Part shown: piece by piece, positions 1-8,347 of the stretch
How the letters are laid out: every line of letters starts with the position of its first letter
Numbering within the stretch: the first letter of the stretch is position 1
Assembly (NCBI GenBank): GCA_019420345.1
Contig: JAHZHI010000024.1
Span: 5,887-69,886, forward strand
Reading direction: 5' to 3'
Length of the DNA stretch: 64,000 nucleotides
From: Peptococcaceae bacterium
GTDB taxonomy: Bacteria; Bacillota; Peptococcia; Peptococcales; Peptococcaceae
Translations under genes and position numbers: made by a program
Notes under the pieces: generated by a model
Databases searched by the model: none
What the model was told of the DNA's origin: nothing
The model's input: the letters and a program-made list of their open reading frames with translations, nothing else

Positions 1-573
1 TGGTGTTAGGCGATCGTATTGGACGATGGTTTCACCTGTTTTGCGATTGATCTTTTCTTTATAGAGCAGGGTGTATTTGGTCTGCCCTTTGGTGTAGTCT
101 TTTCCTGTTTTGGGGAAGAAGGAACGGCAGAAGAACACATCCTGCTCTTTCTCTTTGGCGATAAAAATATAGAGAGTGTCGGTGTCCTTTGGGGTGACGA
201 GCAGATAGTCGGACTGAATCGCCGAGTAGGGATCGCGCTTGGGGTTATAACGAAAGACGAGCTCGTTGCTGTCGAGCAGTGTCTCGAGATCGAGAAGGTG
301 GTGCAGGCGCGGGGCAATTTTTTCAAAGCTGGCGCTTTTGCGGAGATCATCGTCAGTGAGGCGGCCCTGCAGAATGGCATCGAAGGCCTGCTGTCGGCGT
401 GCGCGGGCGATGCGCAGATCGGTCAGTTTATGCAGGCCGGCGAGATGGTGAAAATGATCGGCCTGAAAGCGCAGAACGATGGTGACCGTTTTACCTTTTC
501 GCCCGATGATCATTTTGTATTCGGTGGCAAGCAGTCGTTCAAAGGCTTGCGCGCGCTGCTGTAAATCGTTCAT
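1..573 (-). CDS. PBECR4-like domain protein, partial (runs off left edge)
   Basis: The reading frame is open from the ATG at 573 to the window edge (191 codons, C-terminus missing). A good ribosome site, GAGGAGG, lies 6 bases upstream of the ATG. The N-terminal part carries the segment FHHLAGLHKLTDL after a beta-rich start (MIIGRKGKTVTIVLRF), which resembles the PBECR4 family (phage-barnase-EndoU-ColicinE5/D-RelE-like nuclease 4). The later part contains LLVTPKDTDTLYIFIAKEKE. Members of this family are found on phages and mobile elements and are thought to be nuclease-like, but activity is mostly predicted. The gene lies just downstream of a structured RNA unit on the same strand. Family assignment is from memory of the motif and is moderately sure; function is inference. 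Confidence 0.7.
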   Translation of the reverse strand, partial: MNDLQQRAQAFERLLATEYKMIIGRKGKTVTIVLRFQADHFHHLAGLHKLTDLRIARARRQQAFDAILQGRLTDDDLRKSASFEKIAPRLHHLLDLETLLDSNELVFRYNPKRDPYSAIQSDYLLVTPKDTDTLYIFIAKEKEQDVFFCRSFFPKTGKDYTKGQTKYTLLYKEKINRKTGETIVQYDRLTP

Positions 574-596
574 TGCTGACCTCCTCGTTGATTGCA

Positions 597-629
597 TAAG
601 AAAAGCCGTCCTGCTCGGCAAGACGGCTT
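597..629 (-). terminator. Intrinsic terminator of the small RNA unit / leader of the PBECR4 gene
   Basis: AAGCCGTC (603-610) pairs with GACGGCTT (622-629). Read on the minus strand, the stem is followed by TTTTCTT. It lies only 24 bases before the PBECR4-like start, so it may end a separate small RNA or act as an attenuator for that gene. Confidence 0.65.
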
Positions 630-795
630 GAGCATTTTCTTTCGGTCGTGGGACCTAGCCGGGTTGGGGTTTCGCTGCCCAACCCCTCTCGTGGGCTCCA
701 CATAGCAAGGCTTCCCGGCACGCTGCTATGCTTCATCGCTTGAACAGACACACGCCGTTGCCTGTTGTGAAATCAACGATCACATCGTGTTTCAT
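603..795 (-). ncRNA. Structured RNA of about 190 nt, possibly 6S-like or an attenuator leader
   Basis: On the minus strand this stretch begins just after a promoter (802-830) and ends in the terminator at 597-629, giving a transcript of about 190 nt. It contains strong helices: CATAGCA with TGCTATG, GTGG-AGCC with GGCT-CCAC, and GGGTTGGG with CCCAACCC enclosing a CAGCGAAA loop. No convincing open frame fills it. Length, long rod-like pairing and a dedicated promoter and terminator fit a 6S-type RNA, but I cannot prove homology; it could also be the regulatory leader of the PBECR4-like gene. Confidence 0.5.
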
Positions 796-801
796 AACTT
801 T

Positions 802-830
802 ATCATAGCAACGACCTTCGGAAAATACAA
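802..830 (-). promoter_or_regulatory. Promoter of the structured RNA
   Basis: On the minus strand TTGTAT (830-825) and TATGAT (807-802) are separated by 17 bases, with TGC directly before the -10 box (extended -10). The start point would be near 795. Confidence 0.6.
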
Positions 831-869
831 GCATTTTGTGGCTTTTTGTGTGCTTTTATGCCTTGCGTG

Positions 870-943
870 GCTTTTGTTATTTCCACTGTCGCCGCGGTGG
901 GGGGATGATCAATTTTTGGGGGGACTTTACTTTCTTCCTTTTC
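870..943. repeat. Non-coding repeat R1, copy 1
   Basis: A stretch of about 74 bases beginning CTTTTGTTATTT, then CTGTCGCCGCGGTGGGG, GATGATCAATTTTTGGGG and a pyrimidine-rich tail. Near-identical copies lie at 4961-5034 and 9559-9632 and a truncated one at 13209-13238. Each full copy precedes a surface-protein cassette. The short frames inside it are not genes. Confidence 0.85.
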
Positions 944-1020
944 TCGCTCCCTCCCTCGGCGGGATGCCCGTTTGCGAAACACCCTCCCTTTGGGGGGCTT
1001 TTTTTATTTGATGCGTTTCC

Positions 1021-1098
1021 GTGGAGAATATGGACAGTTGACTAAAAACGATTGTGCACGTCCGTTTATTCTTGCGCCAGCCAAGAGGCCGCGCCCGC
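1021..1098. repeat. Upstream spacer repeat shared by cassettes 1 and 3
   Basis: The stretch with ACGATTGTGCACGTCCGTTT and CCAGCCAAGAGGCCGCGCCC recurs at about 9705-9789 with few changes and is replaced by unrelated AT-richer sequence in cassette 2. The rest of 630-1020 holds only the RNA promoter and repeat R1; I see no gene there. Confidence 0.7.
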
Positions 1099-1430
1099 AC
1101 TCCCCGCCCAAAGGGGGCGGCACGGCCAGCGGTCTTTGTAGGGGACTGGCTAAGTCATCGAAGGGGGGAGTAAGGCCACAGCATTTCTCCAAGAAACCAG
1201 GAAGGCAAGAGAAGATTCGACGAAAAGTACATATCTTCCTGGGGGCCCAACCGCTGACGCGGTCGTGGACGTACAGGCAGGCGCGGGCGGCGAGTCCCGA
1301 GCCAGCCAGCCTGAGTTGGGCAGGAACCCCCAACGCCTGATTGCAGACAGGCTTCTCTCTGCAAACCCCTGTGGAAACATCCACAGCCCTGACTACAGCA
1401 GGGAAAGACTGTAGAAATTTAATTGGGAGG
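1099..1430 (+). promoter_or_regulatory. Conserved structured 5' leader, cassette 1
   Basis: GC-rich leader, nearly identical to 5226-5512 and 9790-10120. Helices seen: ACTCCCC (1099-1105) with GGGGAGT (1165-1171); CCAGGAAG (1197-1204) with CTTCCTGG (1235-1242). GTTGGG (1315-1320) can pair either with CCCAAC at 1246-1251 or with CCCAAC at 1329-1334, so two folds exclude each other. Unlike the other copies, this one then has three extra hairpins (1341-1364, 1369-1386, 1393-1414) before the ribosome site GGGAGG at 1425-1430. I infer a cis-acting RNA; no known riboswitch class was recognised. Confidence 0.6.
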
Positions 1431-1438
1431 GAAATATA

Positions 1439-3745
1439 TTGAATAAGATCTCTAAAAAGATTGTAGCGCTGGTTACCATGGCAGCCTTCGTTCTGACCTT
1501 GGTTCCTGCTGCTGCGTTTGCAGACACAACATCTGTGCAGACCTCTGCGTTCAACATTGTTGATGAAAATGGGGATGTGTTGACTGAAAAATCTATGACC
1601 GTTGATTCCGCAGCAACTGGTAAGTTTGTACTTCGTGACAGTACAAACGCTACCGGTAACGAATTGGCAAAAGCTTATGTATGGGCTACTGAAAATGGTC
1701 AGATTACTGATGCACTGTCTATCACTTCTTCTGATCCGTCTGTTAGCGAAGGTACAGCAGCAAATAATGGTGGGAAGGTTTATGATGTTTCTAACATTAA
1801 TGATGGTGATACCATTCCTGTGAAATTTACTCGCACTGGTACCTACGTTGTGTATGTTAGTTCTGACAGCCCAACAAAAGCTGATGGTTCTGATGCAACT
1901 AAATTTATGAAATCCATTGCGTGCACTATTACCGTAACTGATGTTAATAAAACTGTTGATAGTGTAGAAGTTACTAGTAGTGTAGGTTCAGTCAGTGGAT
2001 CTCCAGTAAGTAGTGATGGTACTGTTACCTATAACATTGGCGCTAATGCAATTATCAATGGAATTGCAGATTACACCCTTTCTGCTACTGCAAAGGCAGG
2101 TGGTGATAATGCCGCAAATGAAAAATTTGTACTTTCTTCCAGTGATCCATCCGCTCTGACTCTGGATAAAACTGAAGTGACCAGTGATCAGGATGGTAAG
2201 TTTAATATTAAGTTCAAACTTACTAAGACTGGCGAATACATGATCTATGCTGAAAACGAAGACATGAACTTTACCATTAAGGTAAGCGCTGTTGATACCA
2301 AGGTTGAAGATATCACTACCACTAAGAGCGATGCACAAACCATGCTCGTTGGTAGTGACAACAGACACAGCAATATCTTCACTGATGCTGTACAGTTCAA
2401 GATCACTGACGCTTCTGGCAATGAAGTGAAAAAAGCATTGAATTCAACTAGTCAGCCTGCATATGAAAATGCTACTGAAGCAGAACATGTAAAATATGTT
2501 GAAGTGGTTGAAAAACCAGATGATTCAACTTTAAAGGCTAAAGATATTGCTCTTTACTGGGATGCTACAAAGAGTGTTTACACCCTTAAATATACCAGCA
2601 GCAATGATAGTAAAGATTTAACTGCTGGTACTTACACCGTTAAAGTTTCTTTGAAGAACAACAAGACCGCTGAAGCATCCTTTACCCTTGCTAAGTTTGG
2701 CACTGTAAAAGATTTGGCTATTGATCTGACCAGTGGTAATGTAGAACTTGGCGATCAGGTTGCTCTCGGCAGCAATGTAGCTGGTACTGTTTACTATGTT
2801 GATGAAAATGGCATCAAAGTTGAAGCAAATACCGCAAATGTTATAACTGATGTGAGTGGTAAAGCACTTGAAAACAAAACTGGCACAAGTAGAAACAAAA
2901 TTGGTTTCAAACTCTATGATTCTGACGCTTATACTGAAAACCTTCTTGGTACTGAAGTGACCATCACTGCTTACGATACCAAGGTTAAAAAATCAGTTGT
3001 AAAAACTTTGACTGTTGTTGATTCTGTTTCCGACTACACCCTCGCATTTGACAGCGAAAATGGCGAAGTTGGCAAGACCAATACCGTAAATGTTTCTGTT
3101 GTAGATGGCAGTGGTAAGGTTGTTAATGCTGGAACAACTATGTATGCTTACATTGAAAACAGTTCCAATGCTGATGCTAAGGTTCAGTTGACCCCTGCTG
3201 CCGGTAGCACTGCTTCTGTAACAAAGGGCGAATCCGTTCTGAAAGTATATGCTGATCAGGAAACTGTTCTGGATATCGTTGTTGTTGTTGCCAATGGGGA
3301 AGGTACTACCTATGCTAAGACTCTCAAATACAGCGTTGGTGAACAGGATATCCCTGTTGACACCAGCGTCGTTATGACCATCGGTTCCAACGACTTCGTT
3401 GTAAACAATGAAGTAGTAAGCGTTAAAGACGCTGCTCCATACATCGCTAACGATCGTACCTATGTACCATTCCGTGCACTGGGCGAAGCTCTTGGCGCAA
3501 AAGTAGAATGGGATAACGATGCTCGCACCGTTACCTACACCCTTGGCAAGACCGAAGTTGTTATGACCATCGGTGAAAAGACTTACACCGTTAACGGCGA
3601 AGAAAAGACCATGGACGTTGCTCCAGAAATCACTAACGATCGTACTTACGTACCAGTACGTTTCGTAGGTGAAGCTCTTGGCTTCAAGGTAACCGCTCTG
3701 TCCGCAGCTGACGGTACCACTGCTAGCGTTGTATTCCAGAAGTAA
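1439..3745 (+). CDS. Secreted surface protein with C-terminal copper-amine-oxidase-N-like repeats, cassette 1
   Basis: 768 residues, TTG start 8 bases after GGGAGG. A clear signal peptide (MNKISKKIVALV...AAAFA, cleavage near residue 28) is followed by about 600 residues of threonine/serine/valine-rich beta-type, probably Ig-like, repeats. The C-terminus has two tandem modules, each with VMTIG...Y/FVNN or VNGEEKTMD and NDRTYVP-[FV]-R-[AF]-[LV]-GEALG, the pattern of the copper amine oxidase N-terminal domain (PF07833), common in wall-associated proteins of Firmicutes. No LPXTG or SLH motif is seen, so wall attachment is probably by the C-terminal modules. Codon use is AT-ending and uniform, as in highly expressed genes. 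It is a paralogue of the proteins at 5514 and 10122. An S-layer-like or adhesin role is inference. Confidence 0.85.
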   Translation: MNKISKKIVALVTMAAFVLTLVPAAAFADTTSVQTSAFNIVDENGDVLTEKSMTVDSAATGKFVLRDSTNATGNELAKAYVWATENGQITDALSITSSDPSVSEGTAANNGGKVYDVSNINDGDTIPVKFTRTGTYVVYVSSDSPTKADGSDATKFMKSIACTITVTDVNKTVDSVEVTSSVGSVSGSPVSSDGTVTYNIGANAIINGIADYTLSATAKAGGDNAANEKFVLSSSDPSALTLDKTEVTSDQDGKFNIKFKLTKTGEYMIYAENEDMNFTIKVSAVDTKVEDITTTKSDAQTMLVGSDNRHSNIFTDAVQFKITDASGNEVKKALNSTSQPAYENATEAEHVKYVEVVEKPDDSTLKAKDIALYWDATKSVYTLKYTSSNDSKDLTAGTYTVKVSLKNNKTAEASFTLAKFGTVKDLAIDLTSGNVELGDQVALGSNVAGTVYYVDENGIKVEANTANVITDVSGKALENKTGTSRNKIGFKLYDSDAYTENLLGTEVTITAYDTKVKKSVVKTLTVVDSVSDYTLAFDSENGEVGKTNTVNVSVVDGSGKVVNAGTTMYAYIENSSNADAKVQLTPAAGSTASVTKGESVLKVYADQETVLDIVVVVANGEGTTYAKTLKYSVGEQDIPVDTSVVMTIGSNDFVVNNEVVSVKDAAPYIANDRTYVPFRALGEALGAKVEWDNDARTVTYTLGKTEVVMTIGEKTYTVNGEEKTMDVAPEITNDRTYVPVRFVGEALGFKVTALSAADGTTASVVFQK

Positions 3746-3769
3746 TTAAGAGGATCGTCTCTTAACAAT

Positions 3770-3840
3770 CATTCAATCACGCTTCTGGAAAACGTTCGTG
3801 ATAGAAAGCCCTCGTCTCCTTTGGGAGGCGAGGGTTTTTT
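3770..3840 (+). terminator. Conserved cassette terminator 1
   Basis: CCCTCGTCTCC (3809-3819) pairs with GGAGGCGAGGG (3824-3834), followed by six or more Ts. An upstream hairpin with arms ATCACG and CGTGAT is also present. The same block follows the other two cassettes. Confidence 0.85.
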
Positions 3841-3841
3841 G

Positions 3842-3871
3842 TTGGTGAAAGCGTTCTTGTTATGATACAAT
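3842..3871 (+). promoter_or_regulatory. Promoter of the KilA-N gene
   Basis: TTGGTG (3842-3847) and TACAAT (3866-3871) with an 18-base spacer and TGA before the -10 box. Confidence 0.55.
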
Positions 3872-3958
3872 CGTGTTATCAGCACGCCGTGGCTGGAATT
3901 GTCGAGATGGTCGTGCTTTTGTCATGCAGAGGATCGTGATGTAATCATAGGAGGGGCA

Positions 3959-4792
3959 ATGGGGAAAATCATTAAAGACACCATTCATGCAAAAGGCATT
4001 GATATTGGCATTTATACGACAGATTTTGAGAGTGAATTTATTTCATTGACAGATATTGCAAAATATAGAAATGAAGATGATCCGAGATTTGTGATTCAAA
4101 ACTGGATGCGCAATCGTAATACCATTGAATTTTTAGGCGTTTGGGAAGAGCTGCATAATCCAGATTTTAACCGTGTGCAATTCGAGGCGGTTAAAAGTGA
4201 GGCGGGATTAAATCGTTTTGTGATGACACCGACGAAGTGGATCACGCAGATGAATGCCATTGGTATTGTCTCAAAAGCAGGGCGCTATGGCGGGACGTAT
4301 GCGCATAGCGATATTGCCATGTCCTTTGCAACATGGATTTCTCCAGAGTTTCAGTTATACATCATGAAGGATTACAGGCGGCTAAAAGCAGATGAAAACA
4401 GCCGTTTATCCTTGAACTGGAACTTAAATAGAGAAATTTCCAAGTTAAATTACAAGATACACACAGACGCGATAAAAGAAAATCTTATTCCATCGGAATT
4501 AACAGCCGCACAGGTGGCCTATACTTATGCTAATGAAGCAGATCTGCTGAATGTTGTTTTATTTGGAAAGACCGCGAAGCAATGGAAAGACGAACATCCA
4601 ACGGAAAAGGGCAATATGCGGGACATGGCAACGTTGAACCAGCTATTGGTACTGGCGAATTTGGAAAGCTACAATGCGGTTCTGATCAATCAAGGCAAAA
4701 ATCAGAAAGAGCGGATGGAATTGCTCCGACAGTTGGCGGTACAGCAGCTGCAAACGCTGGAAAAAGTGAGCTTAAAAAATTTGCCAAAATGA
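3959..4792 (+). CDS. KilA-N domain protein
   Basis: 277 residues from the ATG at 3959, which has GGAGGGG 3-8 bases upstream; an in-frame TTG 20 codons earlier has no ribosome site. The N-terminal 110 residues match the KilA-N DNA-binding fold of phage and plasmid proteins (FISLTDIAKYRN..., VIQNWMRNRNTIEFLGVWE, ...WITQMNAIGIVSKAGRYGGTYAHSDIAMSFATWISPEFQLYI). The remainder is helical (ISKLNYKIHTDAIKENLI...) and lysine/glutamine rich at the end. It has its own promoter and terminator and lies between two surface-protein cassettes. KilA-N proteins are typical phage antirepressor-like or accessory factors; the target here is unknown. Codon use is more AT-rich than nearby housekeeping genes, fitting transfer. 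Confidence 0.85.
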   Translation: MGKIIKDTIHAKGIDIGIYTTDFESEFISLTDIAKYRNEDDPRFVIQNWMRNRNTIEFLGVWEELHNPDFNRVQFEAVKSEAGLNRFVMTPTKWITQMNAIGIVSKAGRYGGTYAHSDIAMSFATWISPEFQLYIMKDYRRLKADENSRLSLNWNLNREISKLNYKIHTDAIKENLIPSELTAAQVAYTYANEADLLNVVLFGKTAKQWKDEHPTEKGNMRDMATLNQLLVLANLESYNAVLINQGKNQKERMELLRQLAVQQLQTLEKVSLKNLPK

Positions 4793-4913
4793 GTCATAGA
4801 ACCTCCCAAGCAATAGGACACTATCATAGAACAAGTTTCACTACGCCATCACGGGGCAGACTGCGGCGGAGATTGTTTACACTCACGCCGGCTGACAGCT
4901 GCGCTGTCTCTTT

Positions 4914-4950
4914 CAAACACCGTGCCAGGGTACGCTGGCACGGTGTTTGT
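4914..4950 (+). terminator. Long perfect hairpin after KilA-N
   Basis: CAAACACCGTGCCAG (4914-4928) and CTGGCACGGTGTTTG (4935-4949) form a perfect 15-bp stem with a six-base loop. The T run is short, so termination is likely but not certain. Repeat R1 begins 11 bases later. Confidence 0.6.
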
Positions 4951-4960
4951 GCGTTATGGG

Positions 4961-5034
4961 GCTTTTGTTATTTCCCCTGTCGCCGCGGTGGGGGGATGAT
5001 CAATTTTTGGGGGGACTTTACTTTCTTCCTTTTC
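4961..5034. repeat. Non-coding repeat R1, copy 2
   Basis: Almost identical to 870-943 and 9559-9632. The following 5035-5225 is AT-richer sequence unique to this cassette and carries a promoter but no gene. Confidence 0.85.
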
Positions 5035-5099
5035 CCTACCACTCCTCTTCCGGGATAGTAACATTTTGGCGACAAGTTGCATTTCACCGGGCTTGACCC

Positions 5100-5128
5100 T
5101 TGATTTTAAGCGAAATCCATTGTATAAT
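5100..5128 (+). promoter_or_regulatory. Candidate promoter of cassette 2
   Basis: TTGATT (5100-5105) and TATAAT (5123-5128) with a 17-base spacer, in the stretch unique to cassette 2. It would give a leader of about 380 nt that includes the conserved structured block. Confidence 0.6.
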
Positions 5129-5225
5129 GAGTGAGCAATTAGATAATGGAAAAATGATAGATTAGCGCATTGCGACCTATATATTATTCTATGATCTTTT
5201 TGCAAGCAATAGGCTGTTGCGGTGG

Positions 5226-5512
5226 AGTCCCCGCCCAAAGGGGGCGGCACGGCGCAGCGGTCATTTGTATGATCCATAGCTAAGTCATCGAAGGGGGGAG
5301 TAAGGCCACAGCATTTCTCCAAGCCAGGAAGGCAAGAGAAGATTCGACGAAAAGTACATATCTTCCTGGGGGCCCAACCGCTGACGCGGTCGTGGACGTA
5401 CAGGCAGGCGCGGGCGGCGAGTCCCGAGCCAGCCAGCCTGAGTTGGGCAGGGAACCCCAACGCCGAATGCGGGCGGCAAAGCACCGCAGAAAATTTATTG
5501 GGAGGGAAATAT
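5226..5512 (+). promoter_or_regulatory. Conserved structured 5' leader, cassette 2
   Basis: Second copy of the leader. CCAGGAAG (5324-5331) pairs with CTTCCTGG (5362-5369). GTTGGG (5442-5447) can pair with CCCAAC at 5373-5378 or 5456-5461. The ribosome site GGGAGG and the TTG start follow directly. The first arm here is AGTCCCC rather than ACTCCCC, which weakens the outer stem by one pair. Confidence 0.6.
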
Positions 5513-5513
5513 A

Positions 5514-8183
5514 TTGAATAAGATCTCTAAAAAGATTGTAGCGCTGGTTACCATGGCAGCCTTTGTCCTGACTTTGGTTCCTGCTGCTGCATTTGCAGGG
5601 ACTACTGATGTAAATGCAAGTGCTTCAAACTATACAGTAGTAACTGATGCTGCTGGAAATTTAAAAGTTGCCTTGAATTTACAAACAGGAAGTGGAAATG
5701 CAAGTGATTTTACAGATAACACTGTAAAAGTTAGTGTTTCAAATCTGGATGACACAACTACTGTAAGTGGCGGAAATGCTTCTACCGTAGATGCTTTAGC
5801 AAGCACAGGAGCAGAACCATCTGGCTATGACGATACGTTCACATTTACGAATGTTCCTACTGGTAATCATGTTGTAACTGTTCAGCTGACAACAGATAAA
5901 ACGGCTGATCCTGTTGTTTGGACTACTCTTGCTACAACAACTGTTACTAGTACTACTGTTGATGCAACAAATACAAAAGCTCCCGTTGTTTATGTTTCTG
6001 CTGATGCGGATCGTCAGACCAGTAACTTCTTAACCGTTAAGAGCAATGTAAACGTTGATGTTAATGAAGAAGTCGCAGCAACTTTTGAAATTAATGATAA
6101 TGCTGGTAAGCCAAGCAAATTACCGCTTCCAAATGTTGTGATTTGGGCTGTTGAAAAAGGCCACGATATCACCGATGCAAGCAGTGCGCTTGTAATGGTT
6201 GATCCAAGCAGTTCAACAGGTCAGTCTGTAACTGATGGCCGGGATGTAAAAGTTAAATTCTCTCGTGCAGGTGAATACACCCTTTATGCTGGGGTTGCTT
6301 CTGACAATAAGGTCGAAACTGCTTCCAAGGCTCTCCTCGGTTCCATCGAAGGCCAGCAGATTGTAGTTGTAGACGCTGCTGAAACTGGCGACGTTGATGG
6401 GGTTACCATTGACAATGCAAAAGTAGATTCTTCTGATGCAAAGGTTTATAATGCGACAACCAATATTAAGCCAAACAACACTGCAACCGCTACTCATACA
6501 GTAACTGCTAGCATTGATGGCTTTGCAGCTAAAAATGAAACCTTCAAAATTTCTACCTCTAGCAGCAACATCACTGTAACTGCTAAGGATATGAACGGCA
6601 CTGCTTTTGAATCTGGCACTGCTACTACCGACCGCAACGGTCAGTTCCAGATTACCTACAAGATTGCTAAGGCTGGTTCTTACAAGATTTATTTCACTTC
6701 TGAAGATGGTTACAAAGTAACCCTTAACGTAACAAGTGCAGATGTTGAACACTATGCAGCAGACATTGCGCTGGCTGACTTTGATGCAAGCATTCTCAAT
6801 AAAGATGAGCTGAAACAAAACAGCTATCTGTCTGATGCCGTTCGTTTTATCATTACCGATAATGATGGTGTTGAGCTGACCACAGATGATTGGAACGTCG
6901 TAAAAAATGAACCTGCTGTAAATGGCGACAAAGACTATGTAAGTTTTACTGCACCTGACAAATTCAAAGGTGAAGCAAAAGATTTTAAACTCGCTGTAGA
7001 TAATACTGTTGATCCTAACGTATATACTTTACAGTACACTGGTACTGCTGCTTTCGTAGCTGGTGAATACACCGTACGTGTTGCTTTGGAAGAAACTGGC
7101 AAGTATGTAGATGCTACCTTCACTGTTGGCGATTTCGATGAAAACAATGTTGAAGGCATTAAGATTGTTCCTTCTGTTGACACCATCGCTTACAATAAAG
7201 GTGGCACTGGTTTCACTTATTCTGTAAAAGCTGTTGACAAGAATGGTGTTGAAAAAGATATTACTAACACCAGCGATTACAGCATTGGTGTAAACGCAAT
7301 CGATCTTTTGAATGCTCAGATCAGTGGCAATAAAGTAACTTTCAAAAATGGTATTACCTCTGACGAAAAAGATAAATATGTTGGTAATGAAATCACTCTG
7401 ACTGCCGTCAGTGAAGTATATTCCGACATTGAAACTGCTAAGGTTACTGTTGTAGATGAAGGCGTTGTTGAAGGTCTTGCATTCAGCAGCGAATCTGGCG
7501 AAGCAGACACTACCAATAAAGTTGGCGTATCTGTTGTTGATGCTGATGGTAATGTTGTAAAAACTGTAGACGCAGATAAGACTTACGTTTATGTTGCTAG
7601 CCAGAGTAATGCTGATGCTAACGTTGAAGTTGAAGCTACCAAGAACGTAAAAGCAGGTAAAGACGGCGAAATTACCATCTATTCCGACAAGGAAACCACT
7701 GTTGACGTTGTTGTTGCTGTAAAAGAAAAGAATGGTCAAGCACTTTATGCAGGTACTCTTACCTACACTATTGGTGCAAAAGACGTTAACGCTGACAAGA
7801 TGGTTGCTATGACCATCGGTTCTACCGACATGGTTGTTAACAACAAAATTGTTAGTGGCGACGCAGCCCCATATGTAGACAGCAACTGGAGAACCATGGT
7901 TCCTATTCGCGCACTGACTGAATCTTTCGGTGCTAAAGTCGACTATGACAACGATGCGCGCACTGTTACCATCGTAGATGGCGACACCACCATCGTTATG
8001 ACCATTGATTCTACCACTTACACCATCAATGGTGAAGAAAAGACCATGGATACCGCTGCTGTAATTGGCACTGGTGATCGTACCTATGTACCAGTTCGCT
8101 TTGTTGCTGAAGCACTTGGCTATAAAGTAACTGCTCTGCAGGACAACAATGGTCTTACCGCTAGCGTAGTTTTCCAGAAATAA
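5514..8183 (+). CDS. Secreted surface protein with C-terminal copper-amine-oxidase-N-like repeats, cassette 2
   Basis: 889 residues, TTG start after GGGAGG. The first 28 residues (signal peptide) are identical in protein to those of the 1439 gene. An extra N-terminal region of about 130 residues precedes Ig-like repeats that parallel the paralogues (for example LPNVVIWAVEKG and SRAGEYTLYAG). The C-terminal two modules keep VMTI-type strands and the RTYVPVRFVAEALGYKV motif, but the first module is divergent (SNWRTMVPIRALTESFGAKV). The last residues SVVFQK are shared. No sortase or SLH anchor is seen. This is the longest and most divergent of the three. Surface exposure follows from the signal peptide; its role in the cell envelope is inference. 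Confidence 0.85.
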   Translation: MNKISKKIVALVTMAAFVLTLVPAAAFAGTTDVNASASNYTVVTDAAGNLKVALNLQTGSGNASDFTDNTVKVSVSNLDDTTTVSGGNASTVDALASTGAEPSGYDDTFTFTNVPTGNHVVTVQLTTDKTADPVVWTTLATTTVTSTTVDATNTKAPVVYVSADADRQTSNFLTVKSNVNVDVNEEVAATFEINDNAGKPSKLPLPNVVIWAVEKGHDITDASSALVMVDPSSSTGQSVTDGRDVKVKFSRAGEYTLYAGVASDNKVETASKALLGSIEGQQIVVVDAAETGDVDGVTIDNAKVDSSDAKVYNATTNIKPNNTATATHTVTASIDGFAAKNETFKISTSSSNITVTAKDMNGTAFESGTATTDRNGQFQITYKIAKAGSYKIYFTSEDGYKVTLNVTSADVEHYAADIALADFDASILNKDELKQNSYLSDAVRFIITDNDGVELTTDDWNVVKNEPAVNGDKDYVSFTAPDKFKGEAKDFKLAVDNTVDPNVYTLQYTGTAAFVAGEYTVRVALEETGKYVDATFTVGDFDENNVEGIKIVPSVDTIAYNKGGTGFTYSVKAVDKNGVEKDITNTSDYSIGVNAIDLLNAQISGNKVTFKNGITSDEKDKYVGNEITLTAVSEVYSDIETAKVTVVDEGVVEGLAFSSESGEADTTNKVGVSVVDADGNVVKTVDADKTYVYVASQSNADANVEVEATKNVKAGKDGEITIYSDKETTVDVVVAVKEKNGQALYAGTLTYTIGAKDVNADKMVAMTIGSTDMVVNNKIVSGDAAPYVDSNWRTMVPIRALTESFGAKVDYDNDARTVTIVDGDTTIVMTIDSTTYTINGEEKTMDTAAVIGTGDRTYVPVRFVAEALGYKVTALQDNNGLTASVVFQK

Positions 8184-8204
8184 GATAGGGATCTCCACTT
8201 ATCA

Positions 8205-8273
8205 TTCAATCACGCTTCTGGAAAACGTTCGTGATAGAAAACCCTCGTCTCCTTCGGGAGGCGAGGGTTTTTT
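8205..8273 (+). terminator. Conserved cassette terminator 2
   Basis: CCCTCGTCTCC (8242-8252) pairs with GGAGGCGAGGG (from 8257), followed by six Ts; same block as after the other two cassettes. Confidence 0.85.
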
Positions 8274-8286
8274 GCATCATCATGCG

Positions 8287-8315
8287 TTTAAATCTCCCTC
8301 ATAATAGGGTATAAT
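8287..8315 (+). promoter_or_regulatory. Weak promoter of the Fic gene
   Basis: A perfect TATAAT at 8310-8315; the -35 position (TTTAAA, 8287-8292, 17-base spacing) is poor. Confidence 0.4.
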
Positions 8316-8347
8316 GATGGAGAAAAAACGAGAATGAGGGTGATAAG

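Noticed and set aside
19..564. Plus-strand frame at the left edge
   Set aside because: It lies opposite the PBECR4-like gene, which has a good start site and a recognisable domain; the plus-strand frame has neither.
836..1384. Short frames in the region before cassette 1
   Set aside because: They fall in the non-coding repeats, recur with every repeat copy in broken form, and have no ribosome sites.
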